Below are positions 27,486-35,003 of a DNA stretch of 64,000 bases, piece by piece. The stretch's first letter is position 1; each line of letters starts with the position of its first letter. Under the pieces are notes generated by a model. That model had not been told where the DNA came from. It saw nothing but the letters and a program-made list of their open reading frames with translations, and made no database searches. The stretch spans positions 124,001 through 188,000 of the forward strand of contig NZ_JARBFX010000001.1 in assembly GCF_028863665.1 (NCBI RefSeq), given 5' to 3'. Position numbers and translations under genes: made by a program. The DNA comes from Aquabacter sediminis. Lineage in GTDB: Bacteria; Pseudomonadota; Alphaproteobacteria; Rhizobiales; Xanthobacteraceae.

Positions 27486-28511
27486 TCAGCTGTCGAAGCC
27501 GACCTTGTCGATGAGTTCGCTCGCCTTCTTGCGTGCCTTGGCAATGTCGACGATGGAGATGGGATCCACCTTCAGCGGGCCAAGCTCGGCAATCAGCGGG
27601 TCAACCGCAGCGCTGGGAAGCACCGGATACTCGAAATTCTGCTTGGCATAGAGCGCCTGCATCTGCGGCGACACGGCAAATTCGAGCAGCTTGATGGCGT
27701 TGGCCTTATTGGGAGCATTCTTGGCCACGGCGGCGCCCGACACGTTCACATGGGTTCCGCCGCCCTCGAAGGTCGGCATCACCACGGTGATGGCCTCGCC
27801 CCACTTCTTCTGCTCCGGGTTGCCCTGGCGCATCAGGGCCACATAATAGGAATTGCCGATCGCCAGGTCGCAGATCCCGCCGAGAATGTCTCGCGCGCCT
27901 TCGCGATCGCCACCGGTGGCCTTGCGGGCGAGGTTGGATTTCAGACCGCGCAGCCAGGCTTCGGTCTTTGCCTCGCCGTGATGGACGAGATAGGCGGCCG
28001 TGAGCGCCACATTGTAGGGATGCTGGCCCGACCGAATGCAGATCTTGCCCTTCCACTTGGGATCGGCGAGGTCCTCGTAGTGGAAGTCGGCCAGCATGGG
28101 GCCGTCCTTGGTCTCGTAGACCAGCCGGGCGCGCATGGAGAGGGCATACCAATTGCCCTGCGGGTCCCGAAGGTTGGCGGGAACGGCGGCGGTGAGCACG
28201 GAGCTCGTCACCGGCTGGGTGACGCCAGCCTCCACCACGTCGAGAAGGTTGCCCGCGTCCACGGTCATAAGCACGTCGGCGGGGGACGCGGCGCCCTCAG
28301 CCTTGACGCGCTCGGCCAGGCCGTCCTTCACGAACACGCTGTTGACCTTGATGCCGGTTTCCTTGGTGAACGCCTCGAACAGCGGCGCTGCCAAGCCCGG
28401 CTCGCGGGTGGTGTAGACATTCACCACCTCTTCCGCAAAGGAAGGCGCCGAAACGAAGCAGAGAGAGACGCCAGCGGCAAGAACAGAGCGCAGCAGGAGC
28501 GGCTTCAGCAT
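27486..28511 (-). CDS. fbpA: Ferric iron ABC transporter periplasmic binding protein (FbpA/FutA-like)
   Basis: This is a 341-residue iron-binding protein with a signal peptide (MLKPLLLRSVLAAGVSLCFVSAPSFA-EEV). The mature protein starts VVNVYTTREPGLAAPLFEAFTKETGIKVNSVF. The family pattern for metal tyrosines is present in the C-terminal lobe as IGNSYYVALM (adjacent Tyr pair), and RSGQHPYNVALTAAYLVHHGE matches the FbpA/FutA hinge region. Iron rather than other metals is inferred from these motifs and from the neighbouring bacterioferritin and Bfd genes. A palindrome of the Irr type lies 111 bases before the start. It heads the fbpAB transcript. Confidence 0.93.
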   Translation of the reverse strand: MLKPLLLRSVLAAGVSLCFVSAPSFAEEVVNVYTTREPGLAAPLFEAFTKETGIKVNSVFVKDGLAERVKAEGAASPADVLMTVDAGNLLDVVEAGVTQPVTSSVLTAAVPANLRDPQGNWYALSMRARLVYETKDGPMLADFHYEDLADPKWKGKICIRSGQHPYNVALTAAYLVHHGEAKTEAWLRGLKSNLARKATGGDREGARDILGGICDLAIGNSYYVALMRQGNPEQKKWGEAITVVMPTFEGGGTHVNVSGAAVAKNAPNKANAIKLLEFAVSPQMQALYAKQNFEYPVLPSAAVDPLIAELGPLKVDPISIVDIAKARKKASELIDKVGFDS

Positions 28512-28621
28512 GAGGTCCTCCGTCGCCCGCAGATTTTTTGTGTTGCGGGACTGTAACCAGGAAGACCGGCTAACGCGTGGCCACGCTTTGCGTCAATGAA
28601 AATACAAGTGTGGCCAATAGG

Positions 28622-28636
28622 TTAGATTTTCTCTAA
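28622..28636. promoter_or_regulatory. Candidate Irr (ICE) box upstream of fbpA
   Basis: The palindrome TTAGA-TTTTC-TCTAA has the same half-sites and spacing as the elements in front of bfr and bfd. It lies 111 bases upstream of the fbpA start and downstream of the bfr terminator. At this distance from the start codon it may activate rather than repress. Assignment to Irr is by similarity to the rhizobial iron control element. Confidence 0.55.
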
Positions 28637-28713
28637 AAAGCGAGGCTTCGCGTCCTTGAGAAGGCTCTGGCGCAGGCCAAAGGTGACCTCGCGGAGTCAA
28701 CACGCTGCCGGAT

Positions 28714-28746
28714 AAAGAAAAAGGCCCGTGCATCACTGCCCGGGCC
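28714..28746 (-). terminator. Terminator of bfr
   Basis: On the minus strand GGCCCG / CGGGCC arms enclose a 12-base loop and are followed by TTTTTCTTT. It begins about 33 bases after the bfr stop codon and insulates bfr from fbpA. Confidence 0.75.
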
Positions 28747-28778
28747 TCTCTGTCACCTGAGCCTTTTCAGGCAGAGGA

Positions 28779-29261
28779 TCAATCCTCTTCAAGCTCGCCA
28801 ATGTGGTGCTGGGCGTAGAGCTGCACGCCGAGCTTGGCCACGAGGTCGAGCTGGGTCTCGAGGAAGTCGATGTGACCTTCCTCGTCCGTCATCAGTTCCT
28901 CGAACAGGTCACGGCTCGGGAAGTCCTTGACCGTCTGGCAGTAGGCGGCGGCCTCCTGGTAGAGGGCGCGGGCGCCTTCTTCGGCGGCAAGATCGGCTTC
29001 CAGGATTTCCTTGATATCCTGGCCAATCCGCAGCGGGTCCAGAACCTGCATGTTCGGGAAGCCGTCGAGGAACAGGATGCGGTCAACGAACTTGTCCGCG
29101 TGCACCATCTCCTCGATGGACTCGGCGCGCCACTTCTTGGCCAGCGCCTTGTAGCCCCAATTGTCGAGCATGCGGTAGTGCAACCAATACTGGTTGATCG
29201 CGGTCAGTTCTGAACGCAGGCCCCGATTGAGGTATTCGATGACCTTCGCATCACCCTTCAT
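28779..29261 (-). CDS. bfr: Bacterioferritin
   Basis: This is a 160-residue subunit of the 24-mer haem-containing iron store. It aligns residue for residue with classic Bfr: [19 protein letters not shown] at the N terminus, ferroxidase ligands E18, E51 and H54, the haem-ligating M52 in [10 protein letters not shown], and the second half-site in [16 protein letters not shown]. All visible key residues are present, so it should oxidise and store iron and bind haem at the dimer interface. A Shine-Dalgarno AAGGAG lies shortly before the ATG. It is transcribed from its own promoter carrying an Irr-like palindrome; bfd is immediately upstream on the same strand. Confidence 0.97.
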   Translation of the reverse strand: MKGDAKVIEYLNRGLRSELTAINQYWLHYRMLDNWGYKALAKKWRAESIEEMVHADKFVDRILFLDGFPNMQVLDPLRIGQDIKEILEADLAAEEGARALYQEAAAYCQTVKDFPSRDLFEELMTDEEGHIDFLETQLDLVAKLGVQLYAQHHIGELEED

Positions 29262-29316
29262 GATCGCCGACTCCTTTTGCGGGCCCGAAAGGCCCCCGGC
29301 TTGTCTGGAAACAGAG

Positions 29317-29331
29317 TTAGAGGAATTCTAA
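29317..29331. promoter_or_regulatory. Candidate Irr (ICE) box upstream of bfr
   Basis: The palindrome TTAGA-GGAAT-TCTAA sits 56 bases ahead of the bfr ATG, between bfr and the 3' end of bfd. The position fits repression of iron storage by Irr at low iron. Confidence 0.6.
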
Positions 29332-29374
29332 TCTAAGCGCAAGATGTCACCCGCTGTGCGCGAGACGGCGCACC

Positions 29375-29611
29375 TCACTCGGCCGCGAGCATGCGGGTGG
29401 AGAGATTGGCGGCGGGGCATTCCACCGGGCAAGCGGCGCATGACCCCTGAACCTGATCGAGAATGGCGCGGATGGTCCGGGCGCAGCGTCCGCACTGGGG
29501 CGCGCAGCCGAGACACCGATACACCTCACCGGGCGAGCGCACCCCCTCCGTGGACGCGACCGCATCGCGCACCTGATGATCGGAGAATACGTTGCACGAA
29601 CAGACGATCAT
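29375..29611 (-). CDS. bfd: Bacterioferritin-associated ferredoxin
   Basis: This is a 78-residue [2Fe-2S] protein. The cluster cysteines follow the Bfd pattern: C-x-C in MIVCSCNVFSDHQV and C-x2-C as CGRC in CAPQCGRCARTIR. Bfd reduces the bacterioferritin core to release iron. An unusual feature is the longer C terminus with two further Cys (GSCAACPVECPAAN), beyond the usual ~65 residues. It lies directly upstream of bfr on the same strand with its own Irr-like element 22 bases before the start. Confidence 0.92.
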   Translation of the reverse strand: MIVCSCNVFSDHQVRDAVASTEGVRSPGEVYRCLGCAPQCGRCARTIRAILDQVQGSCAACPVECPAANLSTRMLAAE

Positions 29612-29632
29612 CGCTTTCCGGGCTCGCCGATG

Positions 29633-29649
29633 TTTAGATACATTCTAAA
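29633..29649. promoter_or_regulatory. Candidate Irr (ICE) box upstream of bfd
   Basis: TTTAGATACATTCTAAA is a 17-bp palindrome with one mismatch, the closest of the three to the TTTAGA-N5-TCTAAA iron control element of rhizobia. It begins 22 bases upstream of the bfd start, where bound Irr would block transcription. Confidence 0.65.
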
Positions 29650-29898
29650 CACTCTCTTTGACGCTCATTTACGCAGAACTGGCCGCGCATCGTCAATGGT
29701 ACGCCGTGCCACATGGGCATCAAACGACGCATTTTCGAGCCTGGAAACGCTACATTCTAATAATTCTACTCTGGAGCCCTCGTAGGAATACGTAGAATTT
29801 CGGAGGGGGTGAGCAGGTGCAGCGCGTCGGGGAAGGCAGGCGAGCGTCCTCGCCCCGCGCGGCCGGGCAACAGATCCAGAATATCGCGGGAAGGCGAC

Positions 29899-32280
29899 TC
29901 AGGCGGGAAAGGAAACGTCCACCAGCACGCCCCCGCCGGTGCCCCGCTGCAGGGACATGGTGCCGCCTTCCGCCCGCACGAGGGCCGACAGGCGGGCGAA
30001 CCGGAATGGCAGGCCTGCGGCGCTGAAGCGGTCGCTCACGGGGGCGCTGGCGAGGGCATTTAGGGCCTGGGCAATTTCAGGTTCGGAGAGGGCATCTCCG
30101 GCATCGCGAACCCGCAGCAGCACCGCCGGTCCGTCCTGACGGATCGAGACCATCACCTGGCCACCCACCGGGGTGGCGCGGATCGCCTCTTCGAGGAGGA
30201 GGCGCACGACATATTCCAGCGCTGCCTTGCGGGTGGCGCAGGCGAGGGTCGGCGGCACGTCGCGGCGAACCAGGACGCGGCGGCGCTTGATGATGTCGCC
30301 CAGATGGGCCAGGGCTGCGTCGAGCACCTGCGGAAGATCCACCCGCTCCGGCTCGCCGAGAGGCGAAGCGGGGAAGAGATGTTCCACATCCTCCAGAACG
30401 GCCAGGAGATGCTGCCCGGCCAATTGCGCAGCTTCCGCGTGCTTGGCATAGCGTGCATTGCCGACCGGGCCGAAGGTGGACGAGCGAACCGCATCCACGA
30501 AGCCGAGTATGGACGTCAAGGGCGTGCGAATGGCGTGCGACATGCGGCGCGCCAGCGCGTCCACGGCCGCGCGCCCGGCCGGTGCATCCAGCGCATCGGC
30601 GCGGCCGCCACCCGCCACTGGGCCGGGGAGGGAGGAGGAGGCGCTTTCGGTTGCCGGCCGCAGGACGAGGCAATAACGCTGCGCCTCGCTGGCGACCCGC
30701 GCCAGCGTCGCCGCCATCTGCACGTCGCCCCCCTTGCGCGAGCGCACGGTCAACACAGCGCTGCAGGGAAGGGGGGGCTCCTGCAGGGCCGCCTCATCCA
30801 GCAATTGCACGGCCCGGCTCTGACTGTGCGTTGCAAACAGCGCGGTAAAGGGTTCGCCGCGCAGGTCTTCCCGGGGAAATCCGGCGTACCGGCCCACGGT
30901 TTCGTTGGCCTCGGCGATGGCGCCCGCCCGGTCCAAGAGAACGACGCCCACAGGAATGAGATCCAGGGTCTGCTGGAGGGCATTCGTCGCGGCGACCTCG
31001 TTCCCGGGAGGCGCATCGTCGAGCCGGCGCACCACATGGACAAGCGCCGGCCGCCCCGCCCAAGTGGCGGATACGACCCGAACCTCCACCGGCAATTCCG
31101 CGCCCTCATTGGTCCTCAGGCACAGCGGCTTGACCGCATCCGGGCGCGACAGGCGCGGAGGCAGTCCGCCGGCGGCCTCGAAATCGTCCATACTCGCATC
31201 GCCGCACCAGGACAGCAGCGTCCGGTTCACGCGCACCAGCTCACCCTGCTGATGCACGACCACGCCGAGCGGCAGGCGGTCGAGGACCCCTTCCTCGCCA
31301 TCGGTGGAACTGCCCTGACCAATGGGTGGGGCTTCGTTCACATCCGGGAGCGGCGGTGCGTCCCCGGTTTTTTGCCAGGAATCGATGGCGTCATGGAGGG
31401 TCCGCGCGATCTCGTGAAAGGCGGTGCGCTCGCGGGGTGTGAGGCTTCCTCCACGCAGCGGAACGACATTGGGCGCATGGAGGACATCCGGCGGGGAAAA
31501 AGGCGTGGCGGCTTCCGGTTCTGCCGCCCCACCCTCCGGCACTGCCGGCGGCAGGCTTGGCTCGCCTGGTGCACCTTGGACGGCGGGCGTGCCCCAGAAC
31601 TGTCCGAAGCCGCGTGTGCCCGTTTGCAGGCGCGACGCAGAAAAGAGGGCCACGCCGCCGAGCCTTAAGCGCCCCGCATGGCCTTCCAAGGCAATGTCGG
31701 AAAAGGTGGTCTGGGACGAGAGGGCCGTTTCCAGCGTGTCGCCACCGGAAAAACCGAGGTCGGTCAGCAGCGGAACGAATGGCTGCCCTGTCCAGTCGCC
31801 CAAGGGAAGCGCAGCGCGAAAGCTCTCGGAGAGCCGGGTCAGGCGGCCCGCGGCATCCACCTCCCAGGTGAAGCGCACGGCGCGCGGCTCACCGCCCCCC
31901 GTGCGGCGCGGCTCCGACGAAGCCACCGCAGTGCCCTGCGCGGAAGTGCTGAGGCTCCGAGGGTCTGCAAACATCACAAACTGGCCGGTGGGGGTGAGAA
32001 TCGAGCGGCAGGAGAATAGCTGCGGCTCGGGCGACAGGGGGAGAGAAATTCGCTCCTGAGAAGCCGCCTCATGATCGCGTGCGGCGATACGGCGCGCCAG
32101 CTCGGCGGCGGCGTTGGGCAAAGGCTGGTGGGGGGCGAGGCCGAGCGGCGAGCAAGCTTGGGTCGCCGCCACCAGTTCGCCCTGCGGCAGGGCAACGACG
32201 AAAGACGGCAAATCCTCCCGGTGCAGGGGCGCGAACACCGGATCGTTCAGCGGTAGCGTACGGATGGTAGGTTCGCTCAT
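29899..32280 (-). CDS. PAS-domain sensor histidine kinase with degenerate ATPase domain
   Basis: This is a 793-residue cytoplasmic sensor without membrane helices. A long, poorly conserved N-terminal region (1-320, with Pro/Ala-rich linkers) is followed by two PAS-like segments (about 330-400, DRLPLGVVVHQQGELVRVN, and about 435-545, LDLIPVGVVLLDRAGAIAEAN). Next are a HisKA helix with the phospho-acceptor H582 in MSHAIRTPLTSILGF and a C-terminal HATPase-like domain. The N box reads LLEEAIRATPVGG, with Glu where Asn normally binds Mg-ATP, and the G1 box is DAGDALS. The invariant Asn is therefore missing. The start at 32280 is preferred over 32313. No response regulator gene is adjacent. Confidence 0.8.
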   Translation of the reverse strand: MSEPTIRTLPLNDPVFAPLHREDLPSFVVALPQGELVAATQACSPLGLAPHQPLPNAAAELARRIAARDHEAASQERISLPLSPEPQLFSCRSILTPTGQFVMFADPRSLSTSAQGTAVASSEPRRTGGGEPRAVRFTWEVDAAGRLTRLSESFRAALPLGDWTGQPFVPLLTDLGFSGGDTLETALSSQTTFSDIALEGHAGRLRLGGVALFSASRLQTGTRGFGQFWGTPAVQGAPGEPSLPPAVPEGGAAEPEAATPFSPPDVLHAPNVVPLRGGSLTPRERTAFHEIARTLHDAIDSWQKTGDAPPLPDVNEAPPIGQGSSTDGEEGVLDRLPLGVVVHQQGELVRVNRTLLSWCGDASMDDFEAAGGLPPRLSRPDAVKPLCLRTNEGAELPVEVRVVSATWAGRPALVHVVRRLDDAPPGNEVAATNALQQTLDLIPVGVVLLDRAGAIAEANETVGRYAGFPREDLRGEPFTALFATHSQSRAVQLLDEAALQEPPLPCSAVLTVRSRKGGDVQMAATLARVASEAQRYCLVLRPATESASSSLPGPVAGGGRADALDAPAGRAAVDALARRMSHAIRTPLTSILGFVDAVRSSTFGPVGNARYAKHAEAAQLAGQHLLAVLEDVEHLFPASPLGEPERVDLPQVLDAALAHLGDIIKRRRVLVRRDVPPTLACATRKAALEYVVRLLLEEAIRATPVGGQVMVSIRQDGPAVLLRVRDAGDALSEPEIAQALNALASAPVSDRFSAAGLPFRFARLSALVRAEGGTMSLQRGTGGGVLVDVSFPA

Positions 32281-32504
32281 CGCTCCGTCTATTGCACGTT
32301 CCGTGCCCCTCAAGCCATTTCCTCATAATCGGTGGGCGTTTTTGTGCGTCCCAGCCTAAGGTTGTGGCAGGCAATTCTTAATATCGCGGCAATTGCCGCT
32401 GGTGTTGCAATCTTTCTCATTGCGACGGCCCCATGTGGCATGACTAAAATCAGGACGGAGCGGCTGTTCCCCGCTGACCGCCCCATGCCCGAGGAGTGAC
32501 GACG

Positions 32505-33050
32505 ATGACTGCGAAATTCGGTCCCGACCTCGAATTGCCGCCCGAGTTGCGGGCCCTTGCCGAAAAGAATGTGGCCCAGGCCCGCCAGGCCTTCGACACG
32601 CTGTTCGACACCGCGCGCACGGCGGTGGGAGAATCGGAGGGCCGCCTGGAGGAAGTGCGCACCGGCGTGAAGGAACTGCGCCAGAAGACACTGGGCCTTG
32701 TAGAAGCCAACGTCGCCGCCTCCTTCGATTTCCTGGGCAAGCTGGTCCAGGCCAAGAGCCCCCAGGAGGTCTTCACCCTCCAGGCGGAGTTCCTGAAGAA
32801 GCAGGTGGAAGCGGTGGCGACCCAGGCCGCTTCGCTCAGCAATGATGCCCGCTCGCTGGGCGAATCCACCGCCCGCACCCTTGATGAGCATGCCCGCGCC
32901 CTGGCCGAGCGGGTCCAGGCCCTCGGAACCGCCGCCGCGCAGCAGGCCAAGACCGCCGCGGAAGAGTTCCAGGCAACGGCCTTCAAGACCGCCAAGGAAG
33001 CGGCGGAAAAGGCCACCAAGGCGCCGTCGGGGTCCGATCAGACCTACTGA
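32505..33050 (+). CDS. Phasin family protein
   Basis: This is a 181-residue, almost entirely helical, amphipathic protein of the phasin_2 type. Phasins coat polyhydroxyalkanoate granules and limit their size. The core NVAASFDFLGKLVQAKSPQEVFTLQAEFLKKQVEAVATQAASL is diagnostic. The tail is an Ala/Lys-rich helix (TAFKTAKEAAEKATKAP) like histone-like PHA proteins. GAGGAG lies eight bases before the ATG at 32505, which favours that start over GTG 32496. A second phasin gene follows after 202 bases, with a strong inverted repeat in between. Confidence 0.88.
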   Translation: MTAKFGPDLELPPELRALAEKNVAQARQAFDTLFDTARTAVGESEGRLEEVRTGVKELRQKTLGLVEANVAASFDFLGKLVQAKSPQEVFTLQAEFLKKQVEAVATQAASLSNDARSLGESTARTLDEHARALAERVQALGTAAAQQAKTAAEEFQATAFKTAKEAAEKATKAPSGSDQTY

Positions 33051-33096
33051 GACCCTGAGCCGGCATTCCTTCTCCCGCAGGTGCGATAAAATCGAT

Positions 33097-33128
33097 TGTG
33101 CGGCGCAAAAATCATTTTGTGCCGCACA
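33097..33128. promoter_or_regulatory. Inverted repeat before the second phasin gene (candidate PhaR operator)
   Basis: Fourteen-base arms TGTGCGGCGCAAAA and TTTTGTGCCGCACA pair with one mismatch around the loop ATCA. Each arm itself contains a TGC/GCA dyad (TGCGGCGCA, TGTGCCGCACA), the kind of core recognised by PhaR-type regulators of PHA genes. There is no T-run after it, so a terminator is less likely. It lies 125 bases before the phasin ATG. Confidence 0.5.
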
Positions 33129-33252
33129 CTTGGTGCGATATGATCCGATAGAGGTTGACGATCGGGTCCCGTCCATCCTGGATTTCACATTTCAGGCGTG
33201 GGTTTGGGCATGCGGATCGCAGTCAGGGGTTTGTTACCGCACCGAGGAAGCC

Positions 33253-33708
33253 ATGAACGAATTCACCAAAGCGTTCCAGGACCAGATGGCCGCTGCCAGC
33301 GGCGCCTTCGGCAAGTTCGAGGTTCCCGCGCCGTTCCGTGATTTCGCGGAGAAGAGCGTGGTCGCGGCGCGCGGCAATTACGAGAAGTTCAAGTCCGCTG
33401 CCGAGCAGACCACCGAGGCCTTCGAGGGCACCTATTCCACCGCCACCAAGGGCGTTGCGGAATACAATGTGAAGTCGCTCGAGATCCTGCGCACGAATGT
33501 GAATTCCGCGTTCGATTTCTTCGCGTCCGTGCTGGGCGCCAAGTCCACCGCCGAGGCGGTCGAGCTGTCCACCACGCACCTGCGCCAGCAGTATGAGAGC
33601 CTCCAGGCCCAGGCCAAGGAACTCTCCGCCCTGGCCCAGAAGATCGCGACGGAAAGCTCCGAGCCGATCAAGTCCACAGTTGAGAAGACCTTCAACAAGG
33701 CGGCCTGA
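33253..33708 (+). CDS. phaP: Phasin (PhaP-like granule protein)
   Basis: This is a 151-residue helical granule-associated protein of the phasin_2 type. Motifs are FGKFEVPAPFRDFAEKSVVAARGNYEKFKSAAEQTTEAFE, then KGVAEYNVKSLEILRTNVNSAFDFFASVLGAKSTAEAVELSTTHLRQQYE. This is the classic order of an aromatic-rich N-terminal helix, linker and long amphipathic helix. GAGGAAG precedes the ATG. It is shorter and more canonical than the first phasin and probably the more abundant one. The inverted repeat upstream suggests its own regulated promoter, and a T-run terminator follows. Confidence 0.92.
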   Translation: MNEFTKAFQDQMAAASGAFGKFEVPAPFRDFAEKSVVAARGNYEKFKSAAEQTTEAFEGTYSTATKGVAEYNVKSLEILRTNVNSAFDFFASVLGAKSTAEAVELSTTHLRQQYESLQAQAKELSALAQKIATESSEPIKSTVEKTFNKAA

Positions 33709-33735
33709 CGCCTTCGCTTCTCGGCGCTTTCAAGG

Positions 33736-33771
33736 GAAGGGCATCGGCGCAGGCCGGTGCCCTTCTTTTTT
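33736..33771 (+). terminator. Rho-independent terminator of the phasin gene
   Basis: A GC-rich stem GAAGGGCA-TCGGC / GCCGG-TGCCCTTC with a short loop is followed by seven T residues interrupted once by C. It lies 28 bases after the phasin stop and separates it from the heptose operon. Confidence 0.8.
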
Positions 33772-33976
33772 GCTCGGCACATCGGCGCAGCCGCTTCCCA
33801 TCTCTCGCGCCTCTGTCATACACCCCGCGCGTCGCCCGCCCCCTGCGCATGGCTTGTACCTCGCTTGGTTCGAGCGCCTTGACGCGGGCGCGTCCCCTTG
33901 CCAAGAGGGCGAGGAAGGGGCCCGCAGGGTGCCGCGGTGCACCGTGGCGATGCCCGGAAGGTCGGGTCGAGATTCC

Positions 33977-34999
33977 ATGCGTGCATTCGGTTCCGTATCG
34001 CCCATCCTGCTTGTCGGCCCGTCCTGGGTCGGCGACATGGTGATGGCTGCGAGCCTGATCGAGAGCCTCAGGGTCCGGGATCCCGGCCGCCCGGTGGATG
34101 TGATCGCCCCGCCCGCCGCCCTTCCCATCGCGCGCCTCATCCGGGGCGTCCGCCGCACCATTCCTCTGGGCCTTGGCCATGGGGAACTGGGTCTGATGGC
34201 CCGCTGGCGGGCCGGCAGGGCCTTGCGGGGAGAAGGCTATGGCACGGCCATCATCCTGCCGAGGGCGTTCAAGGCCGCCATCGTGCCGTTCGCCGCCCGC
34301 ATTCCGGAGCGCATCGGCTATGCCGCCGAGGGCCGCAGCCTGCTGCTGACGGAGGCGCGGGACGACAGCGCCCGCAAGACCGCGCGCACCATTGACCGGT
34401 TCGTGGCTCTCGGTGCCCCCCGCGGGGACCAGATGACCGCGCCGCGTCCCCGCCTCGTTCTGCCCGATGGTGCGCGGGAGGCGGCGGAAGGCCGGTTTCC
34501 CTTGGCCGGGGAGGGGCCTGTGATGGCCCTGTGTCCTGGCGCGGAATATGGGCCGGCCAAGCGGTGGCCGGCGGAAAAGTTTGGTCGGCTGGCGGCCACG
34601 GCGGTCGCCGCCGGCTATCGGGTGCGCCTCTTCGGCGGCCCGAAGGATGCGCCCATCGCGGAAGAGATCGCCCGCGTCGCTGGCGTACCCGTGGACAATC
34701 TTGCCGGTCGCACCAGCCTCATCGAGGCGGCGGCGCTGCTGGCGGCCTCCGACGTGGTGGTGTCCAACGATTCCGGCCTCATGCATGTGGCCGGCGCGCT
34801 CGATCGTCCTCTGGTGGTGCTCTACGGCTCCAGCTCCGAGAAGATGACGCCGCCCACCGCTCCGAAGGCCCTGGTCGTCTCCCACGATCTGCCCTGCCGG
34901 CCCTGCTTCAAGCGGGAATGCCCGCTGGGCACGCTCGCCTGCTTCGAGGCCATCACCCCGGCCGAGGTGATGGCCGCCGCCGTTCGCGTGCGGGCGTGA
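33977..34999 (+). CDS. waaF: Lipopolysaccharide heptosyltransferase II
   Basis: This is a 340-residue GT-B glycosyltransferase family 9 enzyme that adds the second heptose of the LPS inner core using ADP-heptose. It starts SPILLVGPSWVGDMVMAASLIESL, the typical Rossmann start with the catalytic Asp in VGDMVM, and includes MALCPGAEYGPAKRWPAEKFGRLA, LAGRTSLIEAAALLAASDVVVSNDSGLMHVAGAL and VVLYGSSSEKMTPPTAP. The Cys-rich end LPCRPCFKRECPLGTLAC is characteristic of WaaF. The ATG at 33977 gives the normal N terminus. The following waaC gene starts four bases after its stop. Confidence 0.92.
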   Translation: MRAFGSVSPILLVGPSWVGDMVMAASLIESLRVRDPGRPVDVIAPPAALPIARLIRGVRRTIPLGLGHGELGLMARWRAGRALRGEGYGTAIILPRAFKAAIVPFAARIPERIGYAAEGRSLLLTEARDDSARKTARTIDRFVALGAPRGDQMTAPRPRLVLPDGAREAAEGRFPLAGEGPVMALCPGAEYGPAKRWPAEKFGRLAATAVAAGYRVRLFGGPKDAPIAEEIARVAGVPVDNLAGRTSLIEAAALLAASDVVVSNDSGLMHVAGALDRPLVVLYGSSSEKMTPPTAPKALVVSHDLPCRPCFKRECPLGTLACFEAITPAEVMAAAVRVRA

Positions 35000-35003
35000 G
35001 GCC

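Noticed and set aside
29750-29790. Further Irr or Fur-like box (ATTCTAATAATTCTAC) upstream of bfd
   Set aside because: It shares ATTCTA half-sites but is a direct repeat rather than the TTAGA-N5-TCTAA palindrome, and it lies far (about 140 bases) from the bfd start.
33593-33976. Upstream extension of waaF through the phasin gene
   Set aside because: The frame is open but is a shadow of the phasin and crosses a Rho-independent terminator. WaaF begins at 33977 with its typical N terminus.
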